Positions 48,631 to 61,208 of a stretch of DNA of 64,000 nucleotides are shown piece after piece (position 1 is the first letter of the stretch; every line of letters begins with the position of its first letter). This DNA comes from Hemerocallis citrina (lineage: Eukaryota; Streptophyta; Magnoliopsida; Asparagales; Asphodelaceae). The notes beneath the pieces are model-generated. The model had not been told where the DNA came from. It did not search any database and saw nothing but the letters and a program-made list of their open reading frames with translations. The stretch is taken from positions 139,580,461 through 139,644,460 of the forward strand of contig CM030361.1 of NCBI GenBank assembly GCA_017893485.1, written 5' to 3'. Position numbers and translations under genes: made by a program.

Positions 48631-51600
48631 CTATGTAGCTAATGTTGTTGGGGAGCAACTATCATGTACACAAGCCAAGACATCCCTGTAATCTCTCGAG
48701 ATGGTGAAGGAATCGTAAACTTTGCCATCGTCACTCCTCTTGTACTCGAAAAGAAGAGACGAGTGGTTAAATGCAGTTAGCTTACCAAACCCAAAGTTGA
48801 AGTCGCGATAGAGAGACCATGGTGTTTGTAATTCTGTAAAAGCTGAAAGATGACTGCCTCCTCCCCCAACCACAACATGAATAGTTCCATTCATCGTGCC
48901 AGTATAATGTGATTTTTCATTGCTGACACATTGGTTCTGCATTAATAACAAGTTCATTAGGACCACCATGAAGAGGAAACAAATTTGAAGTTGTTTATAT
49001 TCATGAAAGTTTCTTGATCCTGTGTTTTGATTCATTCTGTTAAAGTTCGTTGTTGTCCTTCCGATTGCTGATTTCCTAACTGACTACACGCACAGTCTTG
49101 TCGTTTTCAGTAAATATCAGACCAGAAAACAACATTATGGTATCTTAGAATAGAACATAGAAACCAATTTTACTAGAATCATACCTGGTAGATTGGGCAT
49201 GTTCTCTCATAATTGTGAACATGACCATAAAATGCAATATCAACCCTGTATTTCTGCCATAGCTTTTGGAGGCTCTCTCTTCCCATGGGCTCCTCGAAGC
49301 CCTCTTGTGCATAGTAAGAACCAGAGGAGTAACCAAGAACACGATGAGCAGCAAAGATCAGCCACGGCTGCTTTTGTCGATCAACGGTTGCCAAACAGTG
49401 CTCGATGAATTTGTACTGTTCAGTGCCTTCTCTCCAGTCATGCTCGGTATCAGCGATGCAGAACCTGAACATGCCATAATCTGTAGCATACCTGGTAATT
49501 TAACCAACTCTAGCAAAGTTATTTATCATGAATTTGGAGTAGCCCAAAATTGTTGTAACTGCAAATTGAATTTTGCTGTTTAAACTCAATATGTGAATTA
49601 GTAAACAGATAAATTTGCACTAGTCCTAAAAGTGAAGCATGAGAATGAATGCAAATCACCAACAAAAATTAACATATTAGCAAAAATTTCTACCAATTTT
49701 ACAAAATGCTAAAGAGGAAATGTAAAATAGTTACATTGTATACAAACAACGCAAATTAGTTACCAAAAGTTGGCTCTGTTCTCAGCTGGTACATAAAACA
49801 TGGTTTCAGCCACGACGCCACATTCTCCTCCTGAGTCATTTGTATCGTAGAAGGATCCTGTTCCTGGCCAATCTCTTTCATGATTTCCACTGAAGCGGCA
49901 AAAAATACCATAAATTGTTAAAAACACGAAGGAAAAAAATTTGCCAAAAAAAAGGGAGAATTTTGGTTTTGCATATTAACCTGGCAACCATATATGGTAC
50001 AGTAGAAGCAATAGGTTCTATTTGTGAAGTGAACTGATCCCATTGTGATATGTATCCATTGGCATAGCTCAGATCTCCAATATGGAAAACTATGTCGTAG
50101 TTGTTCAAATCTTTCACAAGCTGATCTGTGGTGTTTAGTGAACCTGGCTGGTAGTTACTGAATTCATTTGAACCGTCTCGCTCTGCCTTTACAAATTAGA
50201 AAAAGCTTTTTAAAAAATAAATAATTATAAGGAAATATACAGAGTAACATGTATAAAATTTTCAGCCATACAGGTTAAAGTTCATCTTCAGCATCCATTT
50301 TTCTTTGTGCTTTTCTTCAGAGATCAATTTTTTTTTCTGATACACACTTAAATTTTGAGCTGTGCATCTTATGTAACATAACTACATAATGGTAATAAAT
50401 CAGATATACGAGTTATGGATCACGATTTTAAGAGCATGTTTATGTGATAACTGGCTTGGCTTTGTACTGCAAATAGTGGTTTGTTTCAAAATAGAGTGAT
50501 GGAAGCAATTTCCTGCAATTTCCTATCATTTTAGTCAACTGTGTTTTGATTAATTAGTTAATTTGCAATGGAACATAGAAGCCATTAATAATGTTAACAA
50601 TGTACTAATCACAAGTTATATTGAACATATATACTGATATAGATTAAAGATCACAGCTTGAGTTTCAGTTGGCTTCCAAAAGACAAATTTTCAAATTCTA
50701 ATTATGATTATAAAAAAAAATATATATATATATACCTTTCCCATATCCCCAAAAATTATGACTCTTTGCAGTGAATTCTGTCCGGGATAAGGAGATGCAC
50801 GGAAAGAATATTGCTTGCTCCAAACATATTTTCCATCAAATAATTGATGCCCAATTTTGTAAGTATACCTAAATTTAATGGTAACTAAGATTTCAGCACA
50901 GTTACATATTAACATATCAAACTCATCTATTTTATTATATTTTTTGTATGAAAAAAGAGTGGTGGTAATGAAGGTTTACACAGCATTAGGCCACAAGTCT
51001 TTCAAGAAGCTTGTATGTATGTAACCTGGATCTCGCCACCCAAATGTACGCGCCGGTGAACCTACCAAAAACAAAAATTTAAACTAGTTTCTCATGGATA
51101 AAGAGATAAATCTAATTTCAGAATCTTTTTTGTGAAAGCAAACCATGAACCAAAAAAAAAAAAAAAGGAATTCTAAATTATTCTTTATTTCTAATTGATC
51201 TAATTTGATATTGCATATTTTATCTTTGGATAATGTTGATTCGATATGAACTTATATTGTTTGGTATGAAGCAAGATGTGAACAGTAAAATATGATATAA
51301 ACTTATATATGTTTCATAATGTGATACATAATGGATTGTCCTAGAATCATAAATACCACACATATCGTTGCGACTGAATGTTAATGTTCCTGCAGCTGAG
51401 CGAGTTTGAGGTCCATTCTTTGGTCCCCATTCCACAAATGGAAGTGCCTCGTCTATATCATAACCACTTGTCCATGTCACTGCCATCTACATTGGAAAAA
51501 TGGAAAGGGAAAAAAAATGTCATTAAGGAAAAACTGTCAATAAAAACAATTATGCAAATTTTGATTATGAATGTAGTAGGCAATCTATTTTTTTCCTGTG

Positions 51601-54600
51601 ACAACAACATTGTTAGATATGTATTATATATTTGGTCTCATATCAGGTTATAGATCAGTTTAGTATTTGGTTCCCTCCTATATATAGGAGTCATTATACT
51701 CAGTTATAATCAATCCAATAATATTTTTCAATCTATCTGTTAACTTTAACAGAGGTATCAGCACTAACCCCAACTTTCTATTCCTCACTGCTACAAAAAA
51801 AGTATAAAAAAAAATCACAAGTACTTTTCTTCTTAAATGGAACCTCAGTCTCACCAGTCTCTTTCATTCTTCACCGACTTCCCCACTGCTACATCTTCCA
51901 CTTCACTCCCCCTCACATCCTGATCTCCATCCAGATTCAGACAGATGCAACGCCACCCTCATCATGATTATGGCCTCCTCCCTCTTCCTTCCAGCATCAT
52001 CCCTAACCCTGCTCCACCCTTTCTTTCGCAATAGGCAACACCATCCCGATCTCGACACCAACAACATTTCTGACCTCATTTTGATTTCTGCCACAACATC
52101 ACCAATCTCATTCCTCCTCGAAGCACTTCTTCCCTAACATCTTTGGCTATGACCGTTACTCCAGACTTGCCGACTCCTGCTGCTTGGGCTAATCTTCAGC
52201 ACCGTCTCGCTCAACTGAAACTCTAGCTATTGAGTCAGTCTGTCACTGCTGGCCCCTCTGCCTTTGCATTCTCTGTTACTCCCGGTATGAATTCTTCCTA
52301 GATTTTAGATTCTGGTGCATCACATCATCTTACTAATAACTATACACTGCTCATCACCAGCACTGTACTTTCCTCTCACTCTCCATTCCTACACACTACC
52401 TCACGACTTCTCACTATACACTCAGGGTCTATTAGCTCCCCCACTCTCACATTGCCTCATGTTCTTTATGCTCCCCATTCGTCTCTGAACCTTATTTTCA
52501 TTAGTGCGCTGGGTGATAGTGATCTTGTCATTACATTTAATTCTTTAAGTTGTTCTATTACCGATTCATACACTGGTAAGGAGTTTGGGCGTGTTAGTCG
52601 ATAGGGTCGTCTATATCATCTAGATTTTCTCTTTGCACATAAATTTCATCCTCATTTTGTTGGTGTTGTGTTCTCTGATGTTTATCTGTGGCACAGATGT
52701 TTTGGACATATTAGTGAGTCTCGTCTCAAGACTTTTGCCTGTAGTGACGCCCTTGGTCCTCTTTCTTTTACCCATTTATCTGATTCTCAGGTTTGTCATT
52801 TAGCCAAACACATAGCACTAACTTTTAATGGCGAAAACACTTCTCAAACCACTCATCATTTTCAACTTATTCACTCTGACATATAGGGACCATCTCCTAC
52901 ACCTTCTCACAAAGGTTATCTCTATTATGTTAGTTTCATTGATGACTTTACTAGATACACATCGGTGTTTCTTATGCGCCAACGTTCTGAGATACCTGAT
53001 ATTTACCAATTCTTTACGAATATGGTTCACGCTCAGTTTGGTGTGCGTATCAAAACCTTTCGCTCAGACGGTGCTCGTGAGTACACTTCCGCTACCATGA
53101 GATTGATCCTTCAATCTCATGGTACACTCTTTCAGCAATCATGTCCTCACATGCATGAGCAGAATGGTGTAGCTGAACGCAAGCACCGTCACATCCTTGA
53201 TACGACTCACGCTTTTCTACTCACCTCTTTTGTTCCTCATTCATTCTGAGCTGAAGCTGTCATGACGTCTGTCAGTCTCATTAACATCACTCTCTCGTTT
53301 GCCCTATCAAGCACATCACCTTATGAGGCTCTTCGTCACTTACCACCGGACTACAATATGCTTCGTACTTTTGGGTGCACCTATTATGTTCTTCTCCCTC
53401 CCACTGAGCGCATGAAGCTCATCGCCCGAGCTGCCAAGTGTGTTCACCTACGTCTTAGTCCTGAGCATAAAGGATATCGTTGTTTTGCTCTTATGGCGGG
53501 TCATATTCGTATTTCCCGACATGTCTCCTTTGTGGAAGACTATCCCTACTACTTGACCTCTCATGAGGATGCTGGTTTCTCGACTCCCCAGTTGTTGGGG
53601 CCTATCTCTCCGGCCTTACCTTCATGCATTCCATTTGATGACACTCCCTTGGCTCCTTTCCCATCTTATACTGATGTTTTGCCTATTATTCCTCCTACGA
53701 CGACACCACCTGCATCCTCACAGCATTATTCACCCTTACCACCTGCATCCCCACGGCTGCATGCCCATACACCACCTATCTCACCCCTACACATTGTCCA
53801 TATGCCATCGGTCCGTCAGTCTACACGTTCTACGATGGGTATTCCACGTGCACGTTACACAACTGATGCCACTGATCCTTCTGACAAGTTTGGTTTTGCC
53901 ACCCTAGCCTCCTACTCACCACAGTTTTATGTGTATCTTACTGCTATATGCTCCACACGTGAGCCCAGAACCTATCAGGAAGCTATTCAATATCCTGAGT
54001 GGTGGGACGCTATTGTAGAGGAGTTCAGTGCATTTTATTAGACTGACACTTGGAATGTGGTTCCATTAATTGTGGGCGTTCAACCTGTTAGCTGTAAGTG
54101 GATCTTCAAGGTCAAATATCGACCTGATGATTCCATTGAGTGGCATAAGGCTCGTCTACTTGACCAAGGATTTACTCAGGAGCATGACATTGATTATGAT
54201 GAGACTTTTGCTCCAGTTGCACAGATGACTACAATTTGCACTCTCCTTGCCGTTGCCGCCGTTCGTCAATGGCCATTATACCAGATGGACATGAAGAATG
54301 CCTTTTTTCATGGTACCTTATATGATGTTGTTTATATGCATCCTCCTCCTGGCCTTCCCACTCATCTTCGTCATGTTTGCCGTCTGCGTCGAGCTATATA
54401 TGGTCTGAAATAGGCCCCTTGAACCTGGTTTGAGTGTTTTTGTAGTGTCATCACCTAGGCTAGTTTTAGTTAGAGTTCACAGGACCACTCTATGTTTATG
54501 CAGTCATCACCGCAAGGGAGGGTCCTTCAATTATTATATGTTGATGACATAATTATTACTAGAGATGATTCTTCAGGCACTAAGCAGTTAAAATCCCCGA

Positions 54601-57600
54601 TTACGCCCTATTAATCCCCGATTAATCGTTAATCGGAGGCTAAGCGATTATTTTTTTAGCGATTTATAATATTTCAATAGTTAGCGATTTAATCGGGATT
54701 AATCGGCCGATTAGTGGTTAATTGGCCGATTAACCGATTAAATATCCTTCTCTAATTTTTATGCTCGTTTGCATTATTTGGGCTCAATCCGACCCAAATT
54801 CAAAATCCAAAATTTTAAAACCGCTTCTGGTCCTCGCGCAAACCCAAATTCGACATATCGCCGCTATCTTCTTCCTCGTGCAAACCCAAACCCAAACTGA
54901 TTATCTTCAAACCCAAACTCAAACTGATTCTCTTCTTCTTCCTTAAGCAAACCTAAATCCGACCCACCATCGCTACCCCTGTACCATCACATACTTGACC
55001 TGGCCCGCATTTGCTCCTCCTCCTCTTGTTGCTTGCACTGCTCTTCCTCCCCGATTGGTTTTGTTTGATGGAACCGACCAGCAAACCCGACCCAACCCAC
55101 ATCCAGAATTCAAACTCAGCTCAAACCAAGTACTCTCTTCTTTTTTTCTATAACTATATGTTCCTATTTGATAATCTCATAATAGTTTTATGTTAGAATT
55201 TAGTGTTGCTACATAATTAGGATATATCTTTTTTTAATTATACATATAACGATTTTTCTGATTTAATCTCCGATTATTTTCCGATTAACCGATTAATCAC
55301 TAATTGCTCATAGACCGATTAGTTCCAAAAACCGATTTTAACTGCCTAGTTCAGGCATTGCATCCACCCAGATATACCTTCACCAGCAGTTCCATATGAA
55401 AGATCTTGACAAATTATGCTACTTTCTGGGTCTAGAGATTGCCCATGGATCTCGGAGGATACTTATTTCTCAACAGAAATACACATCCTATATTATTTTT
55501 ACTGCATGTCTCTCTGACAGTCGATCAATTGATACTCTCTTAGAGCTTCATGTGAAGCTTCGTCCAGATGTTGAGCTCATTTCTGACCGCACTAAATACA
55601 GGCAAATTGTTGAACAGCTTGTCTACTTATGCATGACCAGACCTGTTATTGCTCATGCAGTCAGTATTGTAAGTAAGTTTGTTTCCGCTCTTATATCAGT
55701 TCACTACGATGCTCTTCTTAGGATCCTCAGATATCTTTGGGGCACTATCACTCGCTCATTATTCATGCCTTCTACATTCGAACTGGAGCCCAGTGCATAT
55801 TTTGATTCAGATTGGGCGGGTGATCCTACCACCAAATGGTCTACCACAGGTTTCTGTCTATTTCTTGGTGATTCGCTGATCTCATGGCGAAGCAAGAAAT
55901 AGGAAGTTGTTGCATGTTCTTCCACATGAGTTGAATACAGAGCAATGACAGCTACTACTTGAGAGATTGTTCATGTTCTTTGGTTGTTATAAGATATGGG
56001 TGCCCCTCTTACATGATTTATTCCTCTTCATTGTGATAACCGGAGTGCATTGCACATTGCAAACAACCCGGTCTTTCATGAGCGAACGATGCATGTAGAA
56101 ATAGATTGCCACTATGTTCTTGAGCGCTTTGAAGGAGAGGTCATTTCCTTTCATTCCGTTACATCTTCACAGCAATATGCAGACTTCTTCACCAAATCCC
56201 ACACTGTTCAGAGATTTTATTACTTGGTGGGCAAACTCTCACTATTCGACCTACTGTGTGTTTGAGAGGTGGTGTTAGATATTGTATTATTTATTTAGTC
56301 TCATATCGGGTTATGTATCCGTTTAGTATTTGGTTCCCATCTATATATAGGACTCATTGTACTCAATTATAATCAGTCCAATAATATTTTCCAATCTCTA
56401 TGTTAACCTTAACAAACATATAGAGCTAGACAAAAGAGTGGGGAAACTAAAAATATTTTCTTAAAACATACATAAATAAAGCAAGAACTGACATATATTA
56501 ATTTGAAATGTGACATAAATTGACACGTATATACTTGATTAAGACCATTGCTATTAGTACCATTATTGTCTTTGCAAATTTGATCTTGATTCATATTTTC
56601 TACACGTACCTTACTCCTTTACTCTCTGCTTTTCACTACTTGCTGTCCGTACTTGCTCTAAGGACAAATTATTCTTTCTTTTTAGATAAACAAGTACAGG
56701 TGCACAAGGAGAATTTCCAGAAGGCATTGATGAGCAGTTCTTCTACAATTGGAGCATGAGTCTCTCGAGCTATTTGGTAAGTCCTTGTATTCCAGATTTG
56801 GTTATTGAATTTCATTCTCGTTTATGTGATTATTATGTTTCTGCGTGGTTGTGATTCATTTTTCTTATATTGTTAAGTTAAGACTGGTACAGCTTATGGA
56901 TGATATGAGTTGGCGTACTTATATCATTCGCTGGGCCTCAGTTACGTGCTTGTGTTTCCGTATTCCGGGAAGCGGGGCGTGACACTTCTTCCTTTACATC
57001 TTTGGCTAAGACCGTTACTCCAGCCTTGCCAACTCCTGCTGATTGGGCTAATCTTTAGCATCGCCTTGCTCAGCTGAAACTCTTGCTGATTGGGCTAATC
57101 TTCAGCATCGCCTCGCTCAGCTGAAACTCCAGCTATTGAGTCAGTCTGTCACTATTGGCCCCTCTGCCTCTGCATTCTCTGTTACTCCCGGTATGAATTC
57201 TTCCTGAATTTTAGATTCTGGTGCATCACATCATCTTATTAGTAGATACACTACTCATCACCAGCACTGCACTTTCCTTTCACTCTCCATTCCTACACAC
57301 TGCCGATGGCTCACGACTTCTCACTATACACTCAGGGTCTATTAGCTCCCCCACTCTTACATTGCCTTATGTTCTTTATGCTCCCCGTTTATCTCTGAAC
57401 CTTATTTTCATTAGTGCGTTGTGTGATAGTGATCTTGTCATTACATTTGATTCTTTAAGTTGTTCTATTACCGATTCATACACTGGTAAGGAGTTTGGGT
57501 GTGCTAGTTGACAGGGTCGTCTATATCATCTAGATTTTTTCCATGCACATAAATCTCATCCTCATTTTGTTGGTGCTGTGTTCTCTGATGTTGATCTGTG

Positions 57601-60600
57601 GCATAGATGTTTAGGACATATTAGTGAGTCTCGTCTCAAGACTTTTACCTGTAGTGGGGCCCTTGGTCCTCTTCCTTTTACTCATTTATCTGATTCTCAG
57701 GGTTGTCATTTAGCCAAACACATAGCACTAACTTTTAATAACGAAAACACTTCTTTAACCACTCATCATTTTCAACTTATTCACTCTGACATATAGGGAC
57801 CATCTCCTACACCTTCTCATAAAGGTTATTTTTATTATGTTAGTTTCATTGATGACTTTACTAGATACACATCGGTGTTTCTTATGCGCCAACGTTCTGA
57901 GATACCTGTTTATCAGTTCTTTACGAATATGGTTCATACTCAGTTTGGTGTGCGTATCAAAACCTTTCGCTTTAGACAGTGCTCGTGAGTACACTTCCGC
58001 TACCATGAGATCGATCCTTCAATCTCATGGTACACTCTTTCAGCAATCATGTCCTCACACGCATGAGCAGAATGGTGTAGCCGAACGCAAGCATCGTCAC
58101 ATCCTTGAGATGACTCACGCTTTTCTACTCTCCTCTTTTGTTCCTCGTTCATTCTGAGCTGAAGCTGTCATGACGTCTGTCAGTCTCATTAACATCACTC
58201 CCTCATTTGCCCTATCAAGCACATCACCTTATGAGGCTCTTCGTCACTTCCCACCGGACTACAATATGTTCTGTACTTTTGGGTGCACCTATTATGTTCT
58301 TCTCCCTCCCACTAAGCGAATGAAGCTCATCGCCCGAGCTGCCAAGTGCGTTCACCTACATCTTAGTCCTGAGCATAAAGAATATCGTTGTTTTGCTCTT
58401 GTGGCAGGTCGTATTCATATTTTCCGACATGTCTCTTTTTTGGAAGACTCTTCCTACTACTCGACCTCTCATGAGGATGCTAGTTTCTCGACTCCCCAGT
58501 TGCTGGGGCCTATCTCCCCTGCCTTACCTTCATGCATTCCATTTGATCACACTCCCTTGGCTGCTTTCCCATCTCATACTGATGTTTCGCCTATTATTCC
58601 TTCTACGACGACACCACCTGGATCCCCACAGCATTATGCACCCTCACCACCTGCATCCCCACAGCTGCATGCCCACACACCACCTATCTCACCCCTATAC
58701 ATTGTCCTTATGCCATCGGTCCATCAGTCTACACGTTCTACACCGGGTATTCCACCTGCACGTTACACAATTAATGTCACTGATCCTTCTGACCAATTTA
58801 ATTTTGCCACCATAGTCTCCTACTCACCACAGTTTCATGTGTATCTTACTGCTATATGCTCCACACGTGAGCTCAGAACCTTTCAGGAAGCTATTCAATA
58901 TTCAGAGTGGTGGGAAGCTATTGTAGAGGAGTTTAGTGCATTTTATTAGACTGGCACTTGGAATGTGGTTCCATTGCCTGTAGGCGTTCAGCCTGTTAGA
59001 TGTAAGTGGATCTTCAATGTCAAATATCGACCTGATGACTCCATTGAGCAGCACAAGACTCGTCTAGTTGCCTGAGGATTTACTCAGGAGCATGACAATG
59101 ATTATGATGAGACTTTTGCTTCGGTTGCACAGATGACTACAATTTGCACTTTCCTTGCCGTTGCCGCCGTTCGTCAGTGGCCGTTATACCAGATGGACAT
59201 GAAGAATGTCTTTCTTCATGGTATCTTATCTGATGTTGTTTACATGCATCCTCCTTCTGGCCTTCCCACTTATTTTCGTCATGTTTGTCGTCTGCGTCGA
59301 GCTATATATGGTCTGAAACAGGCCCCTCGAACCTGGTTTGAGTATTTTTGTAGTGTCATCACCCAGACTGGTTTTAGTTAGAGTTCACAGGACCACTCTA
59401 TGTTTATGCAGTCATCACTGCAAGGGATGGTCCTTCTATTATTATATGTTGATGACATGATTATTACTAGAGATGATTCTTCAGGCATTGCTTCCATCCA
59501 GATATACCTTCACCAGCAGTTCCATATGAAAGATCTTGGCAAATTATGCTACTTTATGGGTCTAGAGATTGCCAATGGATTTCGGAAGATACTTATTTCT
59601 CAACAGAAATACACATTATATATTATTTCTGCTGCATGTCTATCTGATAGTCGATCAACTGATACTCTCTTAGAGCTTCATGTGAAGCTTCGTTCCGCAG
59701 AGGGTAAGATCATTCCCGACCCCACTAAATACAGGTAGATTGTTGAACAGCTTGTCTACTTATGCATGACCAGACCCGTTATTGCTCATGCAATCAGTAT
59801 TGTTAGTTGGTTTGTTTTCGCTCCTGCAACAGTTCACTACGGTGCTCTTCTTAGGATCCTCAGATATCTTCGGGGTACTATCACTCGCTCATTATTTATG
59901 CCTTCTACATTCAAACTGGAGCTTAGTGTATATTCTGATTCAGATTGGGCGGGTGATCCTACCACCAAACGGTCTACCACAGGTTTTTGTTTATTTCTTG
60001 GTGATTCACTGATCTCATGGCGAAGCAAGAAACAGGCAGTTGTTGCATGTTCATCCACATGAGCTGAGTACAGAGCAATGACAGCTACTACTAGAAAGAT
60101 TGTTCATATTCGTTGGTTGTTATAAGATATGGGTGTCACTCTTATAGGAGTTATTTCTCTTCATTGTGATAACCGGAGTTCATTGCACATTGCAAACAAT
60201 CCGGTCTTTCATGAGCAAACGAAGCACATAGAAATAGATTGCCACTATGATCTTGAGCGCTTTGAAGCAGAGGTCATTTCCCTTCATTCTGTTACATCTT
60301 CACAGCAGTATGTAGACTTCTTCACCAAATCCGACACTGTTCAGAGATTTTATTACTTGGTGGGCAAACTCTCACTATTCGACCTATGGTGAGTTTGAGA
60401 GGTAGTGTTAGATATTGTATTATATATTTAGTCTCATATCGGGTTATGTCAGTTTAGTATTTGGTTCCCTCCTATATATAGGAGTCAATGTACTCAGTTA
60501 TAATCAGTCCAATAATATTTTCCAATCTCCATGTTAACCTTAACAAACATAAAGAGCTAGACAAAAGAGTGGGGAAACCAAAAATATTTTCTTAAAACAT

Positions 60601-61150
60601 ACATAAATAAAGCAAGAACTGACATATATTAATTTGAAATGTGATTTACCTCATTCCATTCTTTTCCTTGTGAGAGTCTTGGATATACTGGTGCTTTCGG
60701 ATTTGCAAAAGAAATAGCATCTGAAACTGCAATGACTTTTGGCTGCAATGATTGAGATACAAATGGATTTCAATTTGTAGTATGTTTCAATTAAAAACAT
60801 TCACTTTTAACGTATATTTTAACCATAAAATGGTTTTGAATTTCATAAAAATAGTCACCTTAAAGAAAAACAAACATTTTAACAAAAATAATACATATTA
60901 ACATAAAAAGTAAATTCTGATGTGGGTGTATAATCTCATTCAGAAAAGGATAAATTTTACTTCACCACTGGGGTTTCAACTTTTTAATTTAGCTACCCAA
61001 CTTTTATTTTTGAAGCGCAATAAGGAAAGTATAGCTACATACAGTTTCAAGACCCCCAGTAAAGAGTGCGAAGGAAAAGTCTGATCTTTGATTGATCAGT
61101 TGAAACCTCATGGATCCTTTCCCTGAATTTGCATACTTAGCAAACTGATA
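48631..61150 (-). CDS. Purple acid phosphatase, PAP1-like (partial; nine exons, 496 residues visible)
   Basis: Exons in transcript order are 61043-61150, 60650-60742, 51357-51486, 50980-51061, 50736-50868, 49981-50186, 49764-49889, 49185-49491 and 48631-48936; all join in frame (1,491 bp with the stop). The first part is the fibronectin-like domain ([37 protein letters not shown]). The metallophosphatase domain follows, with GDMG, GDLSY, GNHE, AAHR and GHVH, so the usual metal ligands (D, D, Y, N, H, H, H) are all present. The end matches Arabidopsis PAP1 (At1g13750) closely, for example [11 protein letters not shown]. Relatives are labelled 'probable inactive', and I cannot judge activity. 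Family length is about 610, so about 115 N-terminal residues, with the signal peptide, lie beyond the right edge. The protein is probably secreted or in the wall. One intron (51487-60649) carries copia DNA. Confidence 0.93.
51611..51751 (+). repeat. 5' LTR of copia element
   Basis: 141 bp, TGTTAG...TTAACA, more diverged than the other two LTRs. It contains a TATATATAGG motif, the likely promoter. Confidence 0.9.
52141..56264 (+). pseudogene. Copia copy 1 polyprotein (protease, integrase, RT, RNase H), broken
   Basis: Motifs in order: protease LDSGASHH (near 52305); integrase with [12 protein letters not shown] and [11 protein letters not shown] with [29 protein letters not shown] and YVDDIIIT; RNase H with [11 protein letters not shown]. 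The frame is cut by many stops, for example after SS (TAG before ILDSG), HSDI (TAG), HSF (TGA), FY (TAG), IYGLK (TAG) and SKK (TAG). Most fit C-to-T or G-to-A change at Gln, Arg or Trp codons. A 770-bp hAT MITE splits RT just after the YVDD motif. No functional product is possible. Confidence 0.9.
54580..55349. mobile_element. hAT MITE, 770 bp, nested in copia copy 1
   Basis: The inverted ends are CTAAGCAGTTAAAATC and GATTTTAACTGCCTAG. The 8-bp target duplication TTCAGGCA is at 54572-54579 and 55350-55357. The second copia copy carries the uninterrupted target near 59490. The interior has many GATTAATCGG-type motifs at both ends. No transposase is present. It therefore arrived after the copia duplication. 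Confidence 0.92.
56273..56414 (+). repeat. 3' LTR of copia copy 1
   Basis: 142 bp, followed by AACAT and host intron DNA. Confidence 0.9.
56415..56513 (+). repeat. Duplicated host intron segment (99 bp)
   Basis: This segment matches 60546-60644, the true intron DNA after the last LTR, almost base for base. It ends at GAAATGTGA. It shows that the two copia copies arose by duplication of a segment, not by two insertions. Confidence 0.9.
56514..56982. other. Filler between copia copies (469 bp), LTR-like
   Basis: The sequence is unrelated to the copia element or its flank. It ends in GGGAAGCGGGGCGTGACA, which resembles the 3' tip of a Ty3/gypsy LTR. I therefore read it as an LTR fragment captured at the duplication junction. 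No gene is seen. Confidence 0.45.
57040..60392 (+). pseudogene. Copia copy 2 polyprotein, broken
   Basis: Same domain order as copy 1. Protease LDSGASHH is near 57215, integrase [11 protein letters not shown] near 58085, [11 protein letters not shown] and YVDDMIIT near 59200-59460, and RNase [19 protein letters not shown] near 59945. Some stops are shared with copy 1 (after HSDI, HSF or RSF, FY, and FS in the RT). Others are private, for example TGA before ILDSG and TGA in the LVA-GFTQ segment. The [15 protein letters not shown] region, broken in copy 1, is intact here. Confidence 0.88.
60406..60545 (+). repeat. 3' LTR of copia copy 2
   Basis: 140 bp, TGTTAG...TTAACA, then AACAT (target copy) and the 99-bp intron segment leading to the phosphatase exon. 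Confidence 0.9.
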
Positions 61151-61208
61151 CTGCAAAATATAAATCATAAAAATTGTCAGTACCTACCAAACTTTATATA
61201 TATATATA

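Larger units (their letters stand above)
51611..56414 (+). mobile_element. Ty1/copia retrotransposon with very short LTRs, degenerate (copy 1)
   Basis: 5' LTR 51611-51751 (141 bp) and 3' LTR 56273-56414 (142 bp) both start TGTTAGATAT and end TTAACA. The upstream target copy AACAT is at 51606-51610. AACAT also follows at 56415. Just inside the 5' LTR, GGTATCAGCAC resembles the initiator-Met tRNA primer site, and GAGAGGTGG before the 3' LTR is the polypurine tract. The order protease, integrase, reverse transcriptase, RNase H is that of copia. A normal gag is not seen between 51752 and 52140. The element lies in a phosphatase intron, in the opposite orientation to the gene. Confidence 0.92.
56983..60545 (+). 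mobile_element. Ty1/copia retrotransposon copy 2, 5'-truncated tandem duplicate
   Basis: Collinear with copy 1 from CACTTCTTCC (52124 there, 56983 here) through the LTR 60406-60545 (140 bp) and on into host intron. It lacks a 5' LTR. It has a 42-43 bp internal tandem duplication near 57040-57125 and no hAT MITE. Removing the MITE from copy 1 gives 3,620 bp, against 3,662 here; the small tandem explains the difference. AACAT at 60546-60550 is the true right-hand target copy. Confidence 0.9.

Noticed and set aside
51611..60545. Two independent copia insertions
   Set aside because: Host intron DNA is duplicated after each 3' LTR, copy 2 lacks a 5' LTR, and stops are shared.
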